42,038 nucleotides of DNA, from assembly GCA_028284885.1 (NCBI GenBank), contig JANQQW010000168.1:1-42038 (forward strand). Reading direction: 5' to 3'. Below the pieces are notes generated by a model. That model made no database searches. It worked only from the letters and a program-made list of their open reading frames with translations, and was not told where the DNA came from. Position 1 is the stretch's first letter. Each line of letters begins with the position of its first letter. Positions 15,673 through 25,030 of this stretch are shown piece by piece. The position numbers were made by a program, and so were the translations under genes. Source of the stretch: Planctomycetaceae bacterium (lineage in GTDB: Bacteria; Planctomycetota; Planctomycetia; Planctomycetales; Planctomycetaceae).

Positions 15673-17403
15673 GTGAGCGACACGCCGCCCGAGCCGCAGC
15701 CGTCCGAGGAGGCCGCCCCCGCCGCGGCCGAGCCGCCGCCGCCCGTCGAGCCTCCGTCGAAGGGGATCCGCTGGTGGCCGCCGTTCGCGATCGTCGCGGT
15801 CGGAGCCGCGATCTCGGCGTTCGCCCACGTCCGCTACGCGGAGGAGATGACCTGGCGGCACCCGTTCATCATGATCGGCGGGTTCGTCGCGCCGGCGTTC
15901 TTCCTCACGCTGTGGTGGTTCTTCTTCTCGCGAGCCCGCTGGAAGACGAAGTTCCAGATCGCCGCCGTCCCGGTCGTGCTGCTGGTCGGCTTCCTCACGT
16001 GGAACCGCTTCACCGGACTGTCCGGGGCGATCCGGCCGCAGTTCGAGCCCCGGTTCCGGTTGGGGCTGTCCGGCTCGTTCCCGTGGATCGTCACCTACAT
16101 CCCCTCGGCGAGCGAGAAGCTGGAGGCGTTCGTCGCGTCGTCACGGTCCGACGGGACGGCCGTGCCGACGGAGGACGAGTCGGTCCCCGACTGGCCGGGC
16201 TTCCGCGGCCCGCTGCGGGACGGCATCGTCCGCGGCGTGGAGATTCGGACGGACTGGAACGCGAACCCGCCGAAGCGGGTGTGGGGCCACGCGGTCGGCG
16301 ACGCGTGGTCGTCGTTCGCCGTCGTCGACGGGCTGCTGTACACGCAGGAGCAGCGGGGAGACGCCGGCGAGTTCGAGGCGGTCGTCTGCTACGACGCGAA
16401 CACCGGCGAGCAGATCTGGGAGCACCGGAACGAGGCCCGCTTCTACGACGCCCAGGGAGGCCCCGGGCCGCGGGCGACGCCGACGCTCTACGAGGGCCGG
16501 CTGTACGCCCTCGGCGGGACCGGCATCCTCGACTGCCTCGACCCGCTGACGGGCGACGAGCACTGGACGACGAATGTCCTCGAGGACGCCGGCTCCGAGA
16601 ACATCGCCTGGGGGATGAGCGCCTCGCCGCTCGTCTACGACGACGTGGTGGTCGTCAACCCGGGCCGCAACGGCGACAACGGCAAGTACGGCGTGGCCGC
16701 GTACGACCGCATGACGGGCGACGTGAAGTGGACGGCCGGGACCTCCAAGGCGGGCTACAGCGCCCCGCGGCTGGAGACGATCGACGGCGTCCGACAGGTG
16801 CTCGTCTTCGACGCCGACGGCCTCGCCGGCTACGAGGCCGACTACGGGGAACAGTTGTGGCAGTTCCCGTGGAAGACCTTCAGCGACGTCAACGTCGCCC
16901 AGCCGATCGTCAAGGACGAGAAGCACGTCTTCCTCGCGAGCGGGTACAGCGGCAGCTTCAAGAACGGCTGCGCCCTGCTGTCCGTCATGAGGGGGGACGA
17001 CGGCAACTGGAACGTCGAGAAGCAGTACGAGCTGCCCACCAGGTTCAAGCTGAAGTTCCAGTCCGCCGTCTACAAGGACGGCTACCTGTACGGCCTCGAC
17101 GACGGCATCATGGCCTGCCACGACTACGCGACTGGTGAACGGATTTGGAAGGACCGCGACGGCACCTACGGGTTCGGTCAGCTCCTGCTCGTCGGCGACC
17201 ACGTGCTGACGACCGTCGAGAAGACGGGCGAGGTCGCCCTCGTGAGGGCGAGCCCCGACGGCTTCGAGGAGGTCGGCCGCTTCCAGGCCCTCAACGTCGA
17301 GGGCGAGCACACCGGCATCACCTGGAACCACCCGGTCGTCTGGAACGGACTGCTGTTCGTGCGCGGGGCGACGGAAGTTGCCTGCTACGATCTTCGGCAA
17401 TAG
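15673..17403 (+). CDS. Membrane-anchored PQQ-like beta-propeller protein
   Basis: The 576-residue product has a Pro/Glu/Ala-rich N-terminus, then three membrane segments ([53 protein letters not shown]), and a large extracytoplasmic beta-propeller. The repeats carry the PQQ-like blade signature ([44 protein letters not shown]) and the order of outer-wall propellers without obvious dehydrogenase residues. In planctomycetes such proteins are common and mostly uncharacterised; a binding or assembly role is likely, catalysis is not supported. The start is GTG with CGGAGTG upstream. It is the second gene of a plus-strand series behind the sulfatase and is followed by the histidine kinase after 122 bp. 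Confidence 0.85.
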   Translation: MSDTPPEPQPSEEAAPAAAEPPPPVEPPSKGIRWWPPFAIVAVGAAISAFAHVRYAEEMTWRHPFIMIGGFVAPAFFLTLWWFFFSRARWKTKFQIAAVPVVLLVGFLTWNRFTGLSGAIRPQFEPRFRLGLSGSFPWIVTYIPSASEKLEAFVASSRSDGTAVPTEDESVPDWPGFRGPLRDGIVRGVEIRTDWNANPPKRVWGHAVGDAWSSFAVVDGLLYTQEQRGDAGEFEAVVCYDANTGEQIWEHRNEARFYDAQGGPGPRATPTLYEGRLYALGGTGILDCLDPLTGDEHWTTNVLEDAGSENIAWGMSASPLVYDDVVVVNPGRNGDNGKYGVAAYDRMTGDVKWTAGTSKAGYSAPRLETIDGVRQVLVFDADGLAGYEADYGEQLWQFPWKTFSDVNVAQPIVKDEKHVFLASGYSGSFKNGCALLSVMRGDDGNWNVEKQYELPTRFKLKFQSAVYKDGYLYGLDDGIMACHDYATGERIWKDRDGTYGFGQLLLVGDHVLTTVEKTGEVALVRASPDGFEEVGRFQALNVEGEHTGITWNHPVVWNGLLFVRGATEVACYDLRQ

Positions 17404-17525
17404 TACCCCGGCGGCTTCGCGGGTTTCGCGAGCGGGCTGCCTCACGAGGCGAAGCCGGTTGCCGGCCCGGGGACTCGCGGTGGGACTCCGGTCGGCGACG
17501 TCCCCACACGTCGAGGAGCCCGATC

Positions 17526-20165
17526 TTGCCCGCGAGCGAGTCCGCACCGGCGACGCTTCGCAGGGCGTGTACCGGCAGTGTGCTCGCCCTCGCCGCCCTG
17601 GCCGTCCTGACGGCACTGCTCTCCCGGGGGTTCGTCGTTCGCCAGTCCGGTGACGCCGAGTTGGTGAACCTCGCCGGCCGGCAACGCATGCTGTCCCAAC
17701 GCGTCGCCGCCGGCGCGTTCGTCGTCTCCTCGACCGCGACCACCACGGCCGGCGGCGAACTCGACGGACTCGTCCGCGAGTTCGAGAACGGGCACGACAA
17801 GGTGCTCCGCCTCGCCGACGAACGGTTCGGAGACCGGCTCGACCGCGACTTCGTGGAGCGGCTGGACGCAACGGCCGACGAACTCGTGGTCCGAGCCGAG
17901 ACGTTTCTCTCCGACGACGCGTCGACGTCGGACCCGTCCCGGGCGATTCCGGTCCGCGAGGCGTCGCTCGAGTACCTCGCGCTGATGGAGTCGTTCGTCG
18001 GCGAGGTCGAGGAACTCTCCGAGAGCGGCGTCCAGTCGAGCGCTCTCGCCCAGTGGGTCGTGATGTTCGTCACGCTGGGCGTCCTGGCGGCGACGTACTG
18101 GTTCGTGCTGTTGCCGACGACGTCCCGTGTGTCGGCACAGTTCGACAAGATCGTCGAGCAGCAGACCGCACTCGTGGAGTCGCGCGACGAGGCCGAGGCG
18201 GCGAACCGGGCCAAGAGCGACTTCCTCGCGAACATGAGCCACGAGATTCGCACGCCGATGAACGGCGTGCTCGGCATGGCCGAGCTGCTCTCGTCGACCT
18301 CGCTCGACGAGAACCAGCGTGGCTACTTCAAGATGATGCGCGAGTCGGCCGACAGCCTGCTGGTGCTGCTCAACGACATCCTCGACTTCTCGAAGATCGA
18401 GGCGGGCAAGTTGGAACTGGAGATCGTCGACTTCGACCCGCGGGACCTCGCCGCGACCGCCACGCGAACGCTCGCGTCCCGCGCAGCGGCCCGCCGACTG
18501 GAACTGGTCTGTCGCGTGGCCGAGGACGTTCCGGCCGTCGTCGTCGGCGACCCGGGGCGGCTGCGGCAGGTGCTCGTGAACCTCGTGGGCAACGCCGTGA
18601 AGTTCACCGAACAGGGCGAGGTCCTCGTCGACGTCGGCGTCGAGTCCCTCGGCGAACACGAGGCGACGCTCCGCTTCGACGTGAAGGACACCGGGATCGG
18701 CATCCCGCCCGAGCAGCACGCCACGCTGTTCGACGCGTTCACGCAGGCGGACTCCTCGACCACGCGGCACTACGGCGGCACCGGGCTCGGCCTGTCCATC
18801 TCCTCGCAGCTCGTCCGCATGATGGGGGGCCGCATCTGGCTGGAGAGCGAGGTCGGCGTCGGGTCGACGTTCTCGTTCACCGTCGTCGTGCGGACGGACC
18901 CGGACCGGGGGCGGCGGTCCCCGCTGGAACTGGACCGACTCGCCGACCTGCGGGTGCTCGTCGTCGACGACAACGCCACGAACCGGTGCATCCTCGCCGA
19001 GCTGCTCGCGAAGTGGCGGATGTCGGCGACCGCAGCGGTCGACGGTCTCGACGGGCTGAAGGGGTTCCGGCGGGCGGCACGCGAGGGGGTGCCGTACGCG
19101 CTCGTGCTCCTCGACTGCATGATGCCCGGAATGGACGGGTTCCAGTTCACCGAGCGACTGCGGGAGGAGCCCGGCGGCCCGGCGTGCCAGGTCGTCATGA
19201 TCTCCTCCGCCATTCGACCGGGCGACGGCGAACGGTGCCGGAGTCTCGGCATCCTCCGTTGTCTGGCGAAGCCGGTCGTCCAGTCGGAGCTGCTGGAGAC
19301 GATCCTCGAACGCGTCCACGTCGACGACGCCGAACGGCCGGTCGTGCCAGAGGGTGCCGGGCCGGACGGGGGGCGACCGGTGGCCCGGCGGGTGCTCCTC
19401 GCCGAGGACAGCGTGGTCAACCAGCGAGTGGCCGTCGGCATGCTCGAGGCGCGGGGGCACGAGGTCTTGGTGGTGGAGAACGGTCGCGCGGCGGTCGAGC
19501 GACTCCGGTCCGACTCGTTCGACGTCGTCCTGATGGACGTGCAGATGCCCGTGATGGACGGACTGCAGGCGACGGCCGCGATCCGCGCGGCGGAGTCGGG
19601 AACCGGGCGGCGGCTGCCCGTCGTCGCCATGACGGCGAACGCGATGAAGGGCGATCGCGAGCGTTGTCTGCAGGCGAGAATGGACGACTACGTCTCCAAA
19701 CCGGTCGAGGTCGAGGAGCTCTACGAGGTCGTCGAGAAGTTCCCCGCGAGGAGCCTGACGGGCAGGACGGCCCCGTCCGAGGACGACGTCGCGGACGCAG
19801 GCGTCGATCGTGGTGGACCGGAGTCCCCACGGTTCAGGGTGGTCGATCCGGACGTGGCGGCCGAGCGACTCGGAGTCGATCTCGCCGGGATCAGCGTCGT
19901 GATGCAGGAACAACTTCGTCAGCTGACGGACTCGCTGAGAACCGGTCACGCGGAGGGGGACGCCGACGCCGTCTGCCGGGCGGCCCACACGCTCCGGAGC
20001 AACGCCGCGCTGTTCGGTGCAGACGAGGTCGTCGAGATCGCCGGTCGGATCGAGGGGCTGGCTCGGGACGACCGGCTGGCCGAGACCACGTCGTCGCTCG
20101 CCGAACTGGCGGTCCTCGAACGAGGTCTCGCCGCCGACCTCGAGCGACTGGCGACGGAGTCGTGA
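17526..20165 (+). CDS. Hybrid sensor histidine kinase/response regulator
   Basis: This 879-residue signalling protein starts at TTG 17526, chosen because GAGGAG lies 7 nt upstream and a membrane helix follows at once. Order: TM1 (about 17-38), a periplasmic PilJ-like sensor ([15 protein letters not shown] near 50-60), TM2 (about 177-197), the HisKA helix with phosphoacceptor His ([16 protein letters not shown] near 236-251), HATPase ([10 protein letters not shown] near 388, GGTGLGLSI near 417), receiver 1 (VLVVDDN near 477, acceptor D in [11 protein letters not shown]), receiver 2 ([12 protein letters not shown] near 623, acceptor D in [12 protein letters not shown]), and a C-terminal HPt domain ([13 protein letters not shown] near 820). 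This is an ArcB/BarA-like phosphorelay layout. The signal and the downstream regulator are unknown. Confidence 0.95.
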   Translation: MPASESAPATLRRACTGSVLALAALAVLTALLSRGFVVRQSGDAELVNLAGRQRMLSQRVAAGAFVVSSTATTTAGGELDGLVREFENGHDKVLRLADERFGDRLDRDFVERLDATADELVVRAETFLSDDASTSDPSRAIPVREASLEYLALMESFVGEVEELSESGVQSSALAQWVVMFVTLGVLAATYWFVLLPTTSRVSAQFDKIVEQQTALVESRDEAEAANRAKSDFLANMSHEIRTPMNGVLGMAELLSSTSLDENQRGYFKMMRESADSLLVLLNDILDFSKIEAGKLELEIVDFDPRDLAATATRTLASRAAARRLELVCRVAEDVPAVVVGDPGRLRQVLVNLVGNAVKFTEQGEVLVDVGVESLGEHEATLRFDVKDTGIGIPPEQHATLFDAFTQADSSTTRHYGGTGLGLSISSQLVRMMGGRIWLESEVGVGSTFSFTVVVRTDPDRGRRSPLELDRLADLRVLVVDDNATNRCILAELLAKWRMSATAAVDGLDGLKGFRRAAREGVPYALVLLDCMMPGMDGFQFTERLREEPGGPACQVVMISSAIRPGDGERCRSLGILRCLAKPVVQSELLETILERVHVDDAERPVVPEGAGPDGGRPVARRVLLAEDSVVNQRVAVGMLEARGHEVLVVENGRAAVERLRSDSFDVVLMDVQMPVMDGLQATAAIRAAESGTGRRLPVVAMTANAMKGDRERCLQARMDDYVSKPVEVEELYEVVEKFPARSLTGRTAPSEDDVADAGVDRGGPESPRFRVVDPDVAAERLGVDLAGISVVMQEQLRQLTDSLRTGHAEGDADAVCRAAHTLRSNAALFGADEVVEIAGRIEGLARDDRLAETTSSLAELAVLERGLAADLERLATES

Positions 20166-20233
20166 TCCGGTCTGTCGTCGGGTGCCGACGCCTGCTATGG
20201 TCCCGCCCCCCCAGGCCCCCGGAGATGCCCGCG

Positions 20234-20695
20234 ATGCGGATCGCCTTCGACCTCGACGACACGCTGCTCCCGTCCGACCACTCCTTCCCGACCGAACCCC
20301 GGCCCAAGGGGCTGATGGGGAGTCTGTTCGCGAAGGAGGAGCTTCGCGAGGGGGCGGTCGAGTTGCTGCAGAGCCTGACCAGGGCCGGGCACGAGGTGTG
20401 GATCTACACGACCTCGTACCGCAGCCGCTGGGCGACGACCATGCTATTCCGGGCGCACGGGATCGAGATCGCCGGCGTGGTGAACCGGCCGCTGCACGTG
20501 CGACGGCTCGCCTCGCTGCCCGAGGAGCTGAAGACCTGCACGAAATACCCGCCCGCCTTCGAGATCGACCTGCTCGTCGACAACAGCGAGGCGATTCTCG
20601 AAGAGTCGTTGCGGTACGACTTCAACATGCTCCTCGTCCACCCGGAGGACACCGGGTGGGTCGAGAAGATCAAGCGAGCCTTCGACGCCGCGTGA
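20234..20695 (+). CDS. HAD-superfamily phosphatase-like protein
   Basis: The 153-residue product opens MRIAFDLDDTLLPSD, the HAD motif I with two aspartates (DLDDT), and later has VWIYTTSYRSRW (motif II-like, T/S after a strand) and IDLLVDNSEAILEES, an acidic segment resembling motif IV. The middle and end fit a small HAD fold without a large cap. HAD enzymes are usually phosphatases; the substrate is unknown. I prefer ATG 20234, with GGAG 9 nt upstream. ATG 20225 is in frame but too close to that site. It lies 68 bp downstream of the hybrid kinase, and the inverted-repeat element at 20704 follows its stop at once. Confidence 0.8.
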   Translation: MRIAFDLDDTLLPSDHSFPTEPRPKGLMGSLFAKEELREGAVELLQSLTRAGHEVWIYTTSYRSRWATTMLFRAHGIEIAGVVNRPLHVRRLASLPEELKTCTKYPPAFEIDLLVDNSEAILEESLRYDFNMLLVHPEDTGWVEKIKRAFDAA

Positions 20696-20703
20696 GAGTG
20701 TCC

Positions 20704-20847
20704 GCAGGGGCCGGACTCCGTGCCGGCCGTGCGCGCCGCAGGTGCGGTGATCGTTCGGGGTCGCTTGGCGCCCCGCCGGAACACGAGAGCGGTTCGCGCG
20801 CCGTCACGAGAGTCACCCGCAGGGCCGCCACGGAGTGCGGCCCCTAC
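20704..20847. repeat. Miniature inverted-repeat element, copy 2 of 2
   Basis: The 144-bp unit has the same ends as 2281-2426 with four mismatches between its own termini. In its right end the hairpin stem has changed from GGGCCGG/CCGGCCC to GGGCCGC/GCGGCCC while the 8-nt loop is unchanged, a compensatory pair. It lies between the 3' ends of two convergent genes. Confidence 0.8.
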
Positions 20848-20872
20848 GGGATTCGGTACTCTCGCGTTCGGT

Positions 20873-22159
20873 TCAGTTGAACCAGATGGCGAAGCCGAAG
20901 AACTCGCCGCGGAAGACGCGCATCATGCGGTCCCACGTCTCCGGCGTGCTGAGCTCGCCTTCCTCCAGGTAGGGCGTCGCCCCCGTTCCCTGGACCCACA
21001 TCACGAGGTCGAACCGCCGCGGGTTCGTGAAGACCTTCCGCAGGTTCACGCCGCGGCCCTTCTCGGGGATCGGCTTCCAGTCGGTCGAGCCGCCGAACAG
21101 CTGCCACTGTGGGAAGTAGTCCCTCCAGAAGGGAATCAGCTTCTCCCCCTTCAGGAGTGCTTCGCTCTCGTCGAGGACCTCGTGCCAGCCGTCGATCATC
21201 TCGCGGGGGACGGGGCCGCCCGTCATCACGCTCGTCTGCTTCGGGTTCGGCAGCCACTCCCGGTCGTCGTCGGTCTCCGCCAGGATCCGCTTCCACGAGA
21301 TCCGGCTCTCGTCGATCATCGTCTCCAGGTGCCCGAGCGCCCGCTCCATCCGCTTCGGCTCCTCGACCGGGAAGTTCAGCAGGTGCACGAAGGCGATCGC
21401 GTCGAAGATCGTCCGCAGATTGGCGTCGGTCGGGTCAGGCGGGCTCAGGAAGGTGTGCGGCGTCTTGATCTTCGGGAAGAACAAGTGCCCGGTCCGCTCG
21501 AAGATCTCGTGGAAGTCGTGGGCGAGGGCGACCTCGCAGTTCGCGGCCAGGAAGTGGGTGTACCCCTTCAGCCAGTGCACGTCGCCGCCGTCGAGCCCCA
21601 GCACGAACTCGTCAGCGTCCTCCTTCCGGACGCCGCGGTTGTAGCGCTGGAAGATCCGCCAGAACGTCTCCTCGTCGCTCGCCTTGCCGTCGCCGTCGAG
21701 GTCGAGTCGGATGCGGCCGACGTGCAGCGGCAGCTTCACGTCCTTGGTCGTGTCCACCTTCGCCAGCGCCTTCTGTGCCTCCTCGAGGTCCGCCAGGAAC
21801 TGCTTCAGCGTGTTCCGGAGGTCCTCGTACTCCACCACCTTCGGGTCGTCGTTCGGCGGGACCGGCAGCCGCAGCAGCGGGACCGCCCCGGCGTACCGCG
21901 AGAGCACGCCGTACTCCTGGTTGTCCTGGGCGAGCCCCTCCACCGCCTGCAGGAACCGCGTGACGCCGAGCCCGAACCAGGCCTCGTCGTCGAACTTGTC
22001 CCGGTCGATCCGTCGCTGCATCGCCTTCGCCGCACCGTCGAGATCCCCTTTCTCCAGCAGCGGCTCCAGCGTGCCGACGGCGTCGGCCCGGGCCGTCCCC
22101 GCCAGACACGTCACCGCAGCCGCACAACAGAACGCCGCGAACGTCGCTCGAACTCGCAT
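20873..22159 (-). CDS. Secreted protein with an EF-hand-like loop, 428 aa
   Basis: GGAGGGGGAGA lies before the ATG. A signal peptide (MRVRATFAAFCCAAAVTCLA, cleavage near ARADA) is followed by a long helical protein. Near residue 155 RLDLDGDGKASDEETF matches the 12-residue DxDxDG calcium-binding loop of EF-hands. The rest (DEAWFGLGVTRFLQAVEGLA, LKGYTHFLAANCEVALAHDF, VNLRKVFTNPRRFDLVMW) shows helices with TPR-like spacing but no family that I recognise. A periplasmic or S-layer-associated role is a guess. It is convergent with the HAD gene. Confidence 0.7.
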   Translation of the reverse strand: MRVRATFAAFCCAAAVTCLAGTARADAVGTLEPLLEKGDLDGAAKAMQRRIDRDKFDDEAWFGLGVTRFLQAVEGLAQDNQEYGVLSRYAGAVPLLRLPVPPNDDPKVVEYEDLRNTLKQFLADLEEAQKALAKVDTTKDVKLPLHVGRIRLDLDGDGKASDEETFWRIFQRYNRGVRKEDADEFVLGLDGGDVHWLKGYTHFLAANCEVALAHDFHEIFERTGHLFFPKIKTPHTFLSPPDPTDANLRTIFDAIAFVHLLNFPVEEPKRMERALGHLETMIDESRISWKRILAETDDDREWLPNPKQTSVMTGGPVPREMIDGWHEVLDESEALLKGEKLIPFWRDYFPQWQLFGGSTDWKPIPEKGRGVNLRKVFTNPRRFDLVMWVQGTGATPYLEEGELSTPETWDRMMRVFRGEFFGFAIWFN

Positions 22160-22328
22160 CGTCGTCTCCCCCTCCGGTTCCTGTCGTCGAATGCGACCGT
22201 CACACGACGGACCGCTCCCCCTCAGACTCGGGACGCGTCGCACTGTCCCATGTCACGCGCGAAATCGCGTTCGACTGGAAATGCAGCCGAGCCGCGAGAA
22301 CGCGTCGACTCGGCGGCCGGGCCGCTGG

Positions 22329-22589
22329 TCACGTCCAACGCCCGCGCCGCGAACCGATGCGTGGTCGTCGCCGGCCTGAGCGGGACTCGGACACGTACGT
22401 CCGCGTCGCCCGGCTTCCCGACACCGAGCCGTAGTAGCGGACGCGGCGAGAACCGGAGGCGGACCGGGTGGCGGCCGCCGTGCGGTGGACGCCGACGCGT
22501 TGGACGCGGGGGAAGACGAGCCCCTGCTCCTCGCACCAGTCGGCCATCACGCCGTGCGGCACTTCGCCGGCGAGCCACGCTTCGATCAT
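22329..22589 (-). CDS. Repeated cassette ORF, copy E
   Basis: This copy has the best ribosome site of the family: TAGGAGG lies about 8 nt before the ATG. The conserved block reads MIEAWLAGEVPHGVMADW, then CEEQGLVFPR, and the tail (VQRVGVHRTAAATRSAS...) is unrelated to those of other copies. It starts 27 bp after the priA stop on the same strand, so it would be the last gene of the malQ-Uma2-priA run. The only other thing in 22160-22616 is the secreted gene's upstream region. E is the copy most likely to be translated independently. Confidence 0.6.
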   Translation of the reverse strand: MIEAWLAGEVPHGVMADWCEEQGLVFPRVQRVGVHRTAAATRSASGSRRVRYYGSVSGSRATRTYVSESRSGRRRPRIGSRRGRWT

Positions 22590-22616
22590 GGTCGACTCCT
22601 CCTAGAGTGGTGACCC

Positions 22617-25001
22617 TCACCGCATTCCCATCGGATCGACGTCGATCGCGTGATCGACGTCGTTCGTCAAGGGGAAGTTCGACGAGGCGGCCCGCCAGAC
22701 GTCCCGGAGCGGCTCGAGCGTCTCCGACATCAACAGCAGGTGGAAGCGGAACATCGCCCGCTGCTTCCGGATGGGGGCCGGGGCCGGGCCGACCACCCGG
22801 ACCCCGGAACACCGTTCGTCCGCCTCGGCCCGCAACTGCTCGGCCATGCTCTTCGCGTGGTCGCGAACGACGAGTTCGTCCTCGCCGCGGACGATGACAC
22901 GGGCCAGTCGGCGGAACGGCGGGTACGCGAGTTCGCTGCGGTGGGCGAGCTCCCCCTTCACGAAGCCGACGTAGTCGTGGGCGGCCGCCTTCACGATCGC
23001 CGGCTCCGTCGGACAACTCGACTGCACCAGCACCCGCCCGGCCCGCTCGCCGCGGCCCGTTCGCCCGGCGACCTGCGAGATCAGCTGGAACGTCCGTTCG
23101 GACGCCCGGAAGTCCGGCTGGTGCAGCATGGTGTCCGCGTCGATCACGCCGACGAGCGTGACGTTCGGGAAGTCGAGCCCCTTGGCGATCATCTGCGTCC
23201 CGAGCAGCACGTCGATCTCGCCGCTGCGGAACCGTTCGAGGGCGACGTCGTGGCTGCCCCGCTTCCGCATCGAGTCGCTGTCCATGCGGAGGATCGTCGC
23301 GTCGCCGAACTTCGCCCGCACCTCCGCCTCCAGCCGCTGCGTTCCCGTGCCGAGGAACCGCAGCCCCTTGGAGCCGTCGGTCGCGAGTTCGTTCGGGTTC
23401 TCGGTCTCGAACTCGCACGAGTGGCACATCGCGAGATTGCGGTCGCGGTGCCAGACGAGTGAGACGTCGCAGTCCGGGCACTTCACCGTCTCGTCCGCTC
23501 CCTTGTCCCAGATGACGGGCGAGTAGCCCCGCAGGTTCAGGAACAGGATGACCTGTCCGCGGTCCTCCAGGGCCGAGTGCATCGCGTTGCGCAGCGTCCG
23601 CCCGATCGCCTGCCCCTTGCGGATTTGCGGGTCGTTGCGGACGTCGACGACGATCACCGGCGGCAGCGGGCGGGAGGCGACCCGCGCGGGGAGGGAGAGG
23701 AGGTGGTCGGGGGATGGGGCGATCGGGGGATCGAGTGATGGGGGGCTTGAACTCGAAATCTCCCCAACTCCCGATCCCCCCACCTCCTCACCACTGGCCA
23801 CCCCCTCGTCGCTCGCCTCCTGACACCGGCGCCAACTCTCCAACGTCGGCGTCGCCGACCCCAACAGCAGCGGCACGCTCTCCCGCCGGGCGCGCTCGCG
23901 GGCGACCTCGCGGGCGTGGTACCGCGGGGCGGTCTCCTGCTTGAACGACGTTTCGTGCTCCTCGTCGATCACGATCAGCCCGAGGTGCGGCGTGGGGGCG
24001 AAGACCGCCGACCGGGCCCCGACGACGACCTGCACGTCGCCCCCGCGGATGCGTTCCCAGTGCCAGTGTCGTTCGGCGTCGGTCAGGTGGCTGTGCAGAA
24101 CGGCCACGCGGTCGAACCGGCTGCGGAACCGGCGGATCGTCTGCGGCGTCAGGCTGATCTCCGGGACGAGCACGATCGCCTGCCGGCCGTACTCGACGAC
24201 CTCGCGGATCGCCTGGATATAGACCTCGGTCTTGCCGCTGCCCGTCACGCCGTGCAGCAGGAAGGTGCGGTGTTCGCGGGCCCGGAGTGCCTCGAGTACG
24301 CGGTCGCGGGCCTCGCGTTGGGTCGGGTTCAGCTCGAGGTCGTCGATCCGCTCGACGTCGCCGAAGTCGAGTTCCGTTCGCTCGGCCCGCTTGCGGACGA
24401 CCAGCACGTGCCCCTTCTCGCGAAGCCCGTTGACCGGCCCCATGCCGCACTTCGCCGCCGTCATCAACTGGTCCGCCGTCATCGGCTCGTCGGCGTCGCA
24501 CAGCGTCTCCAGCACGGCGAACTGCTTCGCCGGCAGGTCCAGCTCGAACAGCTTCTCCGACACCCCCTTCGCCGGCTCGAAGAAGTTCAGCATCCGCGTC
24601 CCGGCCCGGTTCTTCACCCCCGCCGGAACGACGGAGTGCAGCACCTGCCCCCAGCTGCACAGGTACCGCTCGGCGATCCACCGCGTCAGGTCCAGCATCC
24701 GCTGGTCGACGAGCGGCCGCCGGTCGACCACCGAGGCGACCTCCTTCAGCTTCCGCGTCGTCCGCGGCGGCGGCTCGACCGCGACGCAGAACCCGACGAG
24801 CGACTGGTTGCCGCGACCGAACGGCACCTTCACCCGCTGCCCCGGCCCCACCTCGTCGACGAGCTCCGGCGGCAGCAGGTAGTGGAACACCGTCTCCAGC
24901 GGCCGGTTCAACACGACCGCCGCCGCCAGCCGGTCCTCGTCGGCCGCCACCTCCCACGGCATCTCCGGCTCGTCGGTCTCGAACAGTCGCCCCTGCGGCA
25001 C
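22617..25001 (-). CDS. priA: Primosomal protein N' (replication restart helicase)
   Basis: PriA recognises stalled forks and loads the replicative helicase. The 794-residue product has the N-terminal DNA-binding domain (AVVLNRPLETVFHYLLP), Walker A (GVTGSGKTEVYI, near 250), the DEEH box (VIDEEHETSFKQE, near 345), helicase motif III-like LLGSATPTLES, and the C-terminal motifs LLGTQMIAKGLDFPNV and SQVAGRTGRGER. Two features are odd. Only the CPDC...CHSC cysteines (near 507-527) remain: the flanking pairs that make the other zinc site in E. coli are replaced (VIWDKG and ELATDGSKG). About 30 low-complexity residues (near 404-435) come from an inverted-repeat insertion. GTG 25001 has GGAGG upstream. 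Confidence 0.95.
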   Translation of the reverse strand: MPQGRLFETDEPEMPWEVAADEDRLAAAVVLNRPLETVFHYLLPPELVDEVGPGQRVKVPFGRGNQSLVGFCVAVEPPPRTTRKLKEVASVVDRRPLVDQRMLDLTRWIAERYLCSWGQVLHSVVPAGVKNRAGTRMLNFFEPAKGVSEKLFELDLPAKQFAVLETLCDADEPMTADQLMTAAKCGMGPVNGLREKGHVLVVRKRAERTELDFGDVERIDDLELNPTQREARDRVLEALRAREHRTFLLHGVTGSGKTEVYIQAIREVVEYGRQAIVLVPEISLTPQTIRRFRSRFDRVAVLHSHLTDAERHWHWERIRGGDVQVVVGARSAVFAPTPHLGLIVIDEEHETSFKQETAPRYHAREVARERARRESVPLLLGSATPTLESWRRCQEASDEGVASGEEVGGSGVGEISSSSPPSLDPPIAPSPDHLLSLPARVASRPLPPVIVVDVRNDPQIRKGQAIGRTLRNAMHSALEDRGQVILFLNLRGYSPVIWDKGADETVKCPDCDVSLVWHRDRNLAMCHSCEFETENPNELATDGSKGLRFLGTGTQRLEAEVRAKFGDATILRMDSDSMRKRGSHDVALERFRSGEIDVLLGTQMIAKGLDFPNVTLVGVIDADTMLHQPDFRASERTFQLISQVAGRTGRGERAGRVLVQSSCPTEPAIVKAAAHDYVGFVKGELAHRSELAYPPFRRLARVIVRGEDELVVRDHAKSMAEQLRAEADERCSGVRVVGPAPAPIRKQRAMFRFHLLLMSETLEPLRDVWRAASSNFPLTNDVDHAIDVDPMGMR
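23696..23789. repeat. Imperfect inverted repeat inserted in frame in priA
   Basis: GAGGAGGTGG-type sequence at the left and its complement at the right frame G-rich repeats, about 94 bp in all. It encodes the Gly/Ser/Pro-rich insert SGVGEISSSSPPSLDPP between the conserved helicase motifs, exactly where other PriA proteins have no such segment. Confidence 0.6.
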
Positions 25002-25030
25002 GGGTGGTCGTCCTCCTGAACGAACCTCGG

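Noticed and set aside
17442..19988. Minus-strand frame opposite the hybrid kinase
   Set aside because: The kinase motifs are complete on the plus strand; the antisense has none.
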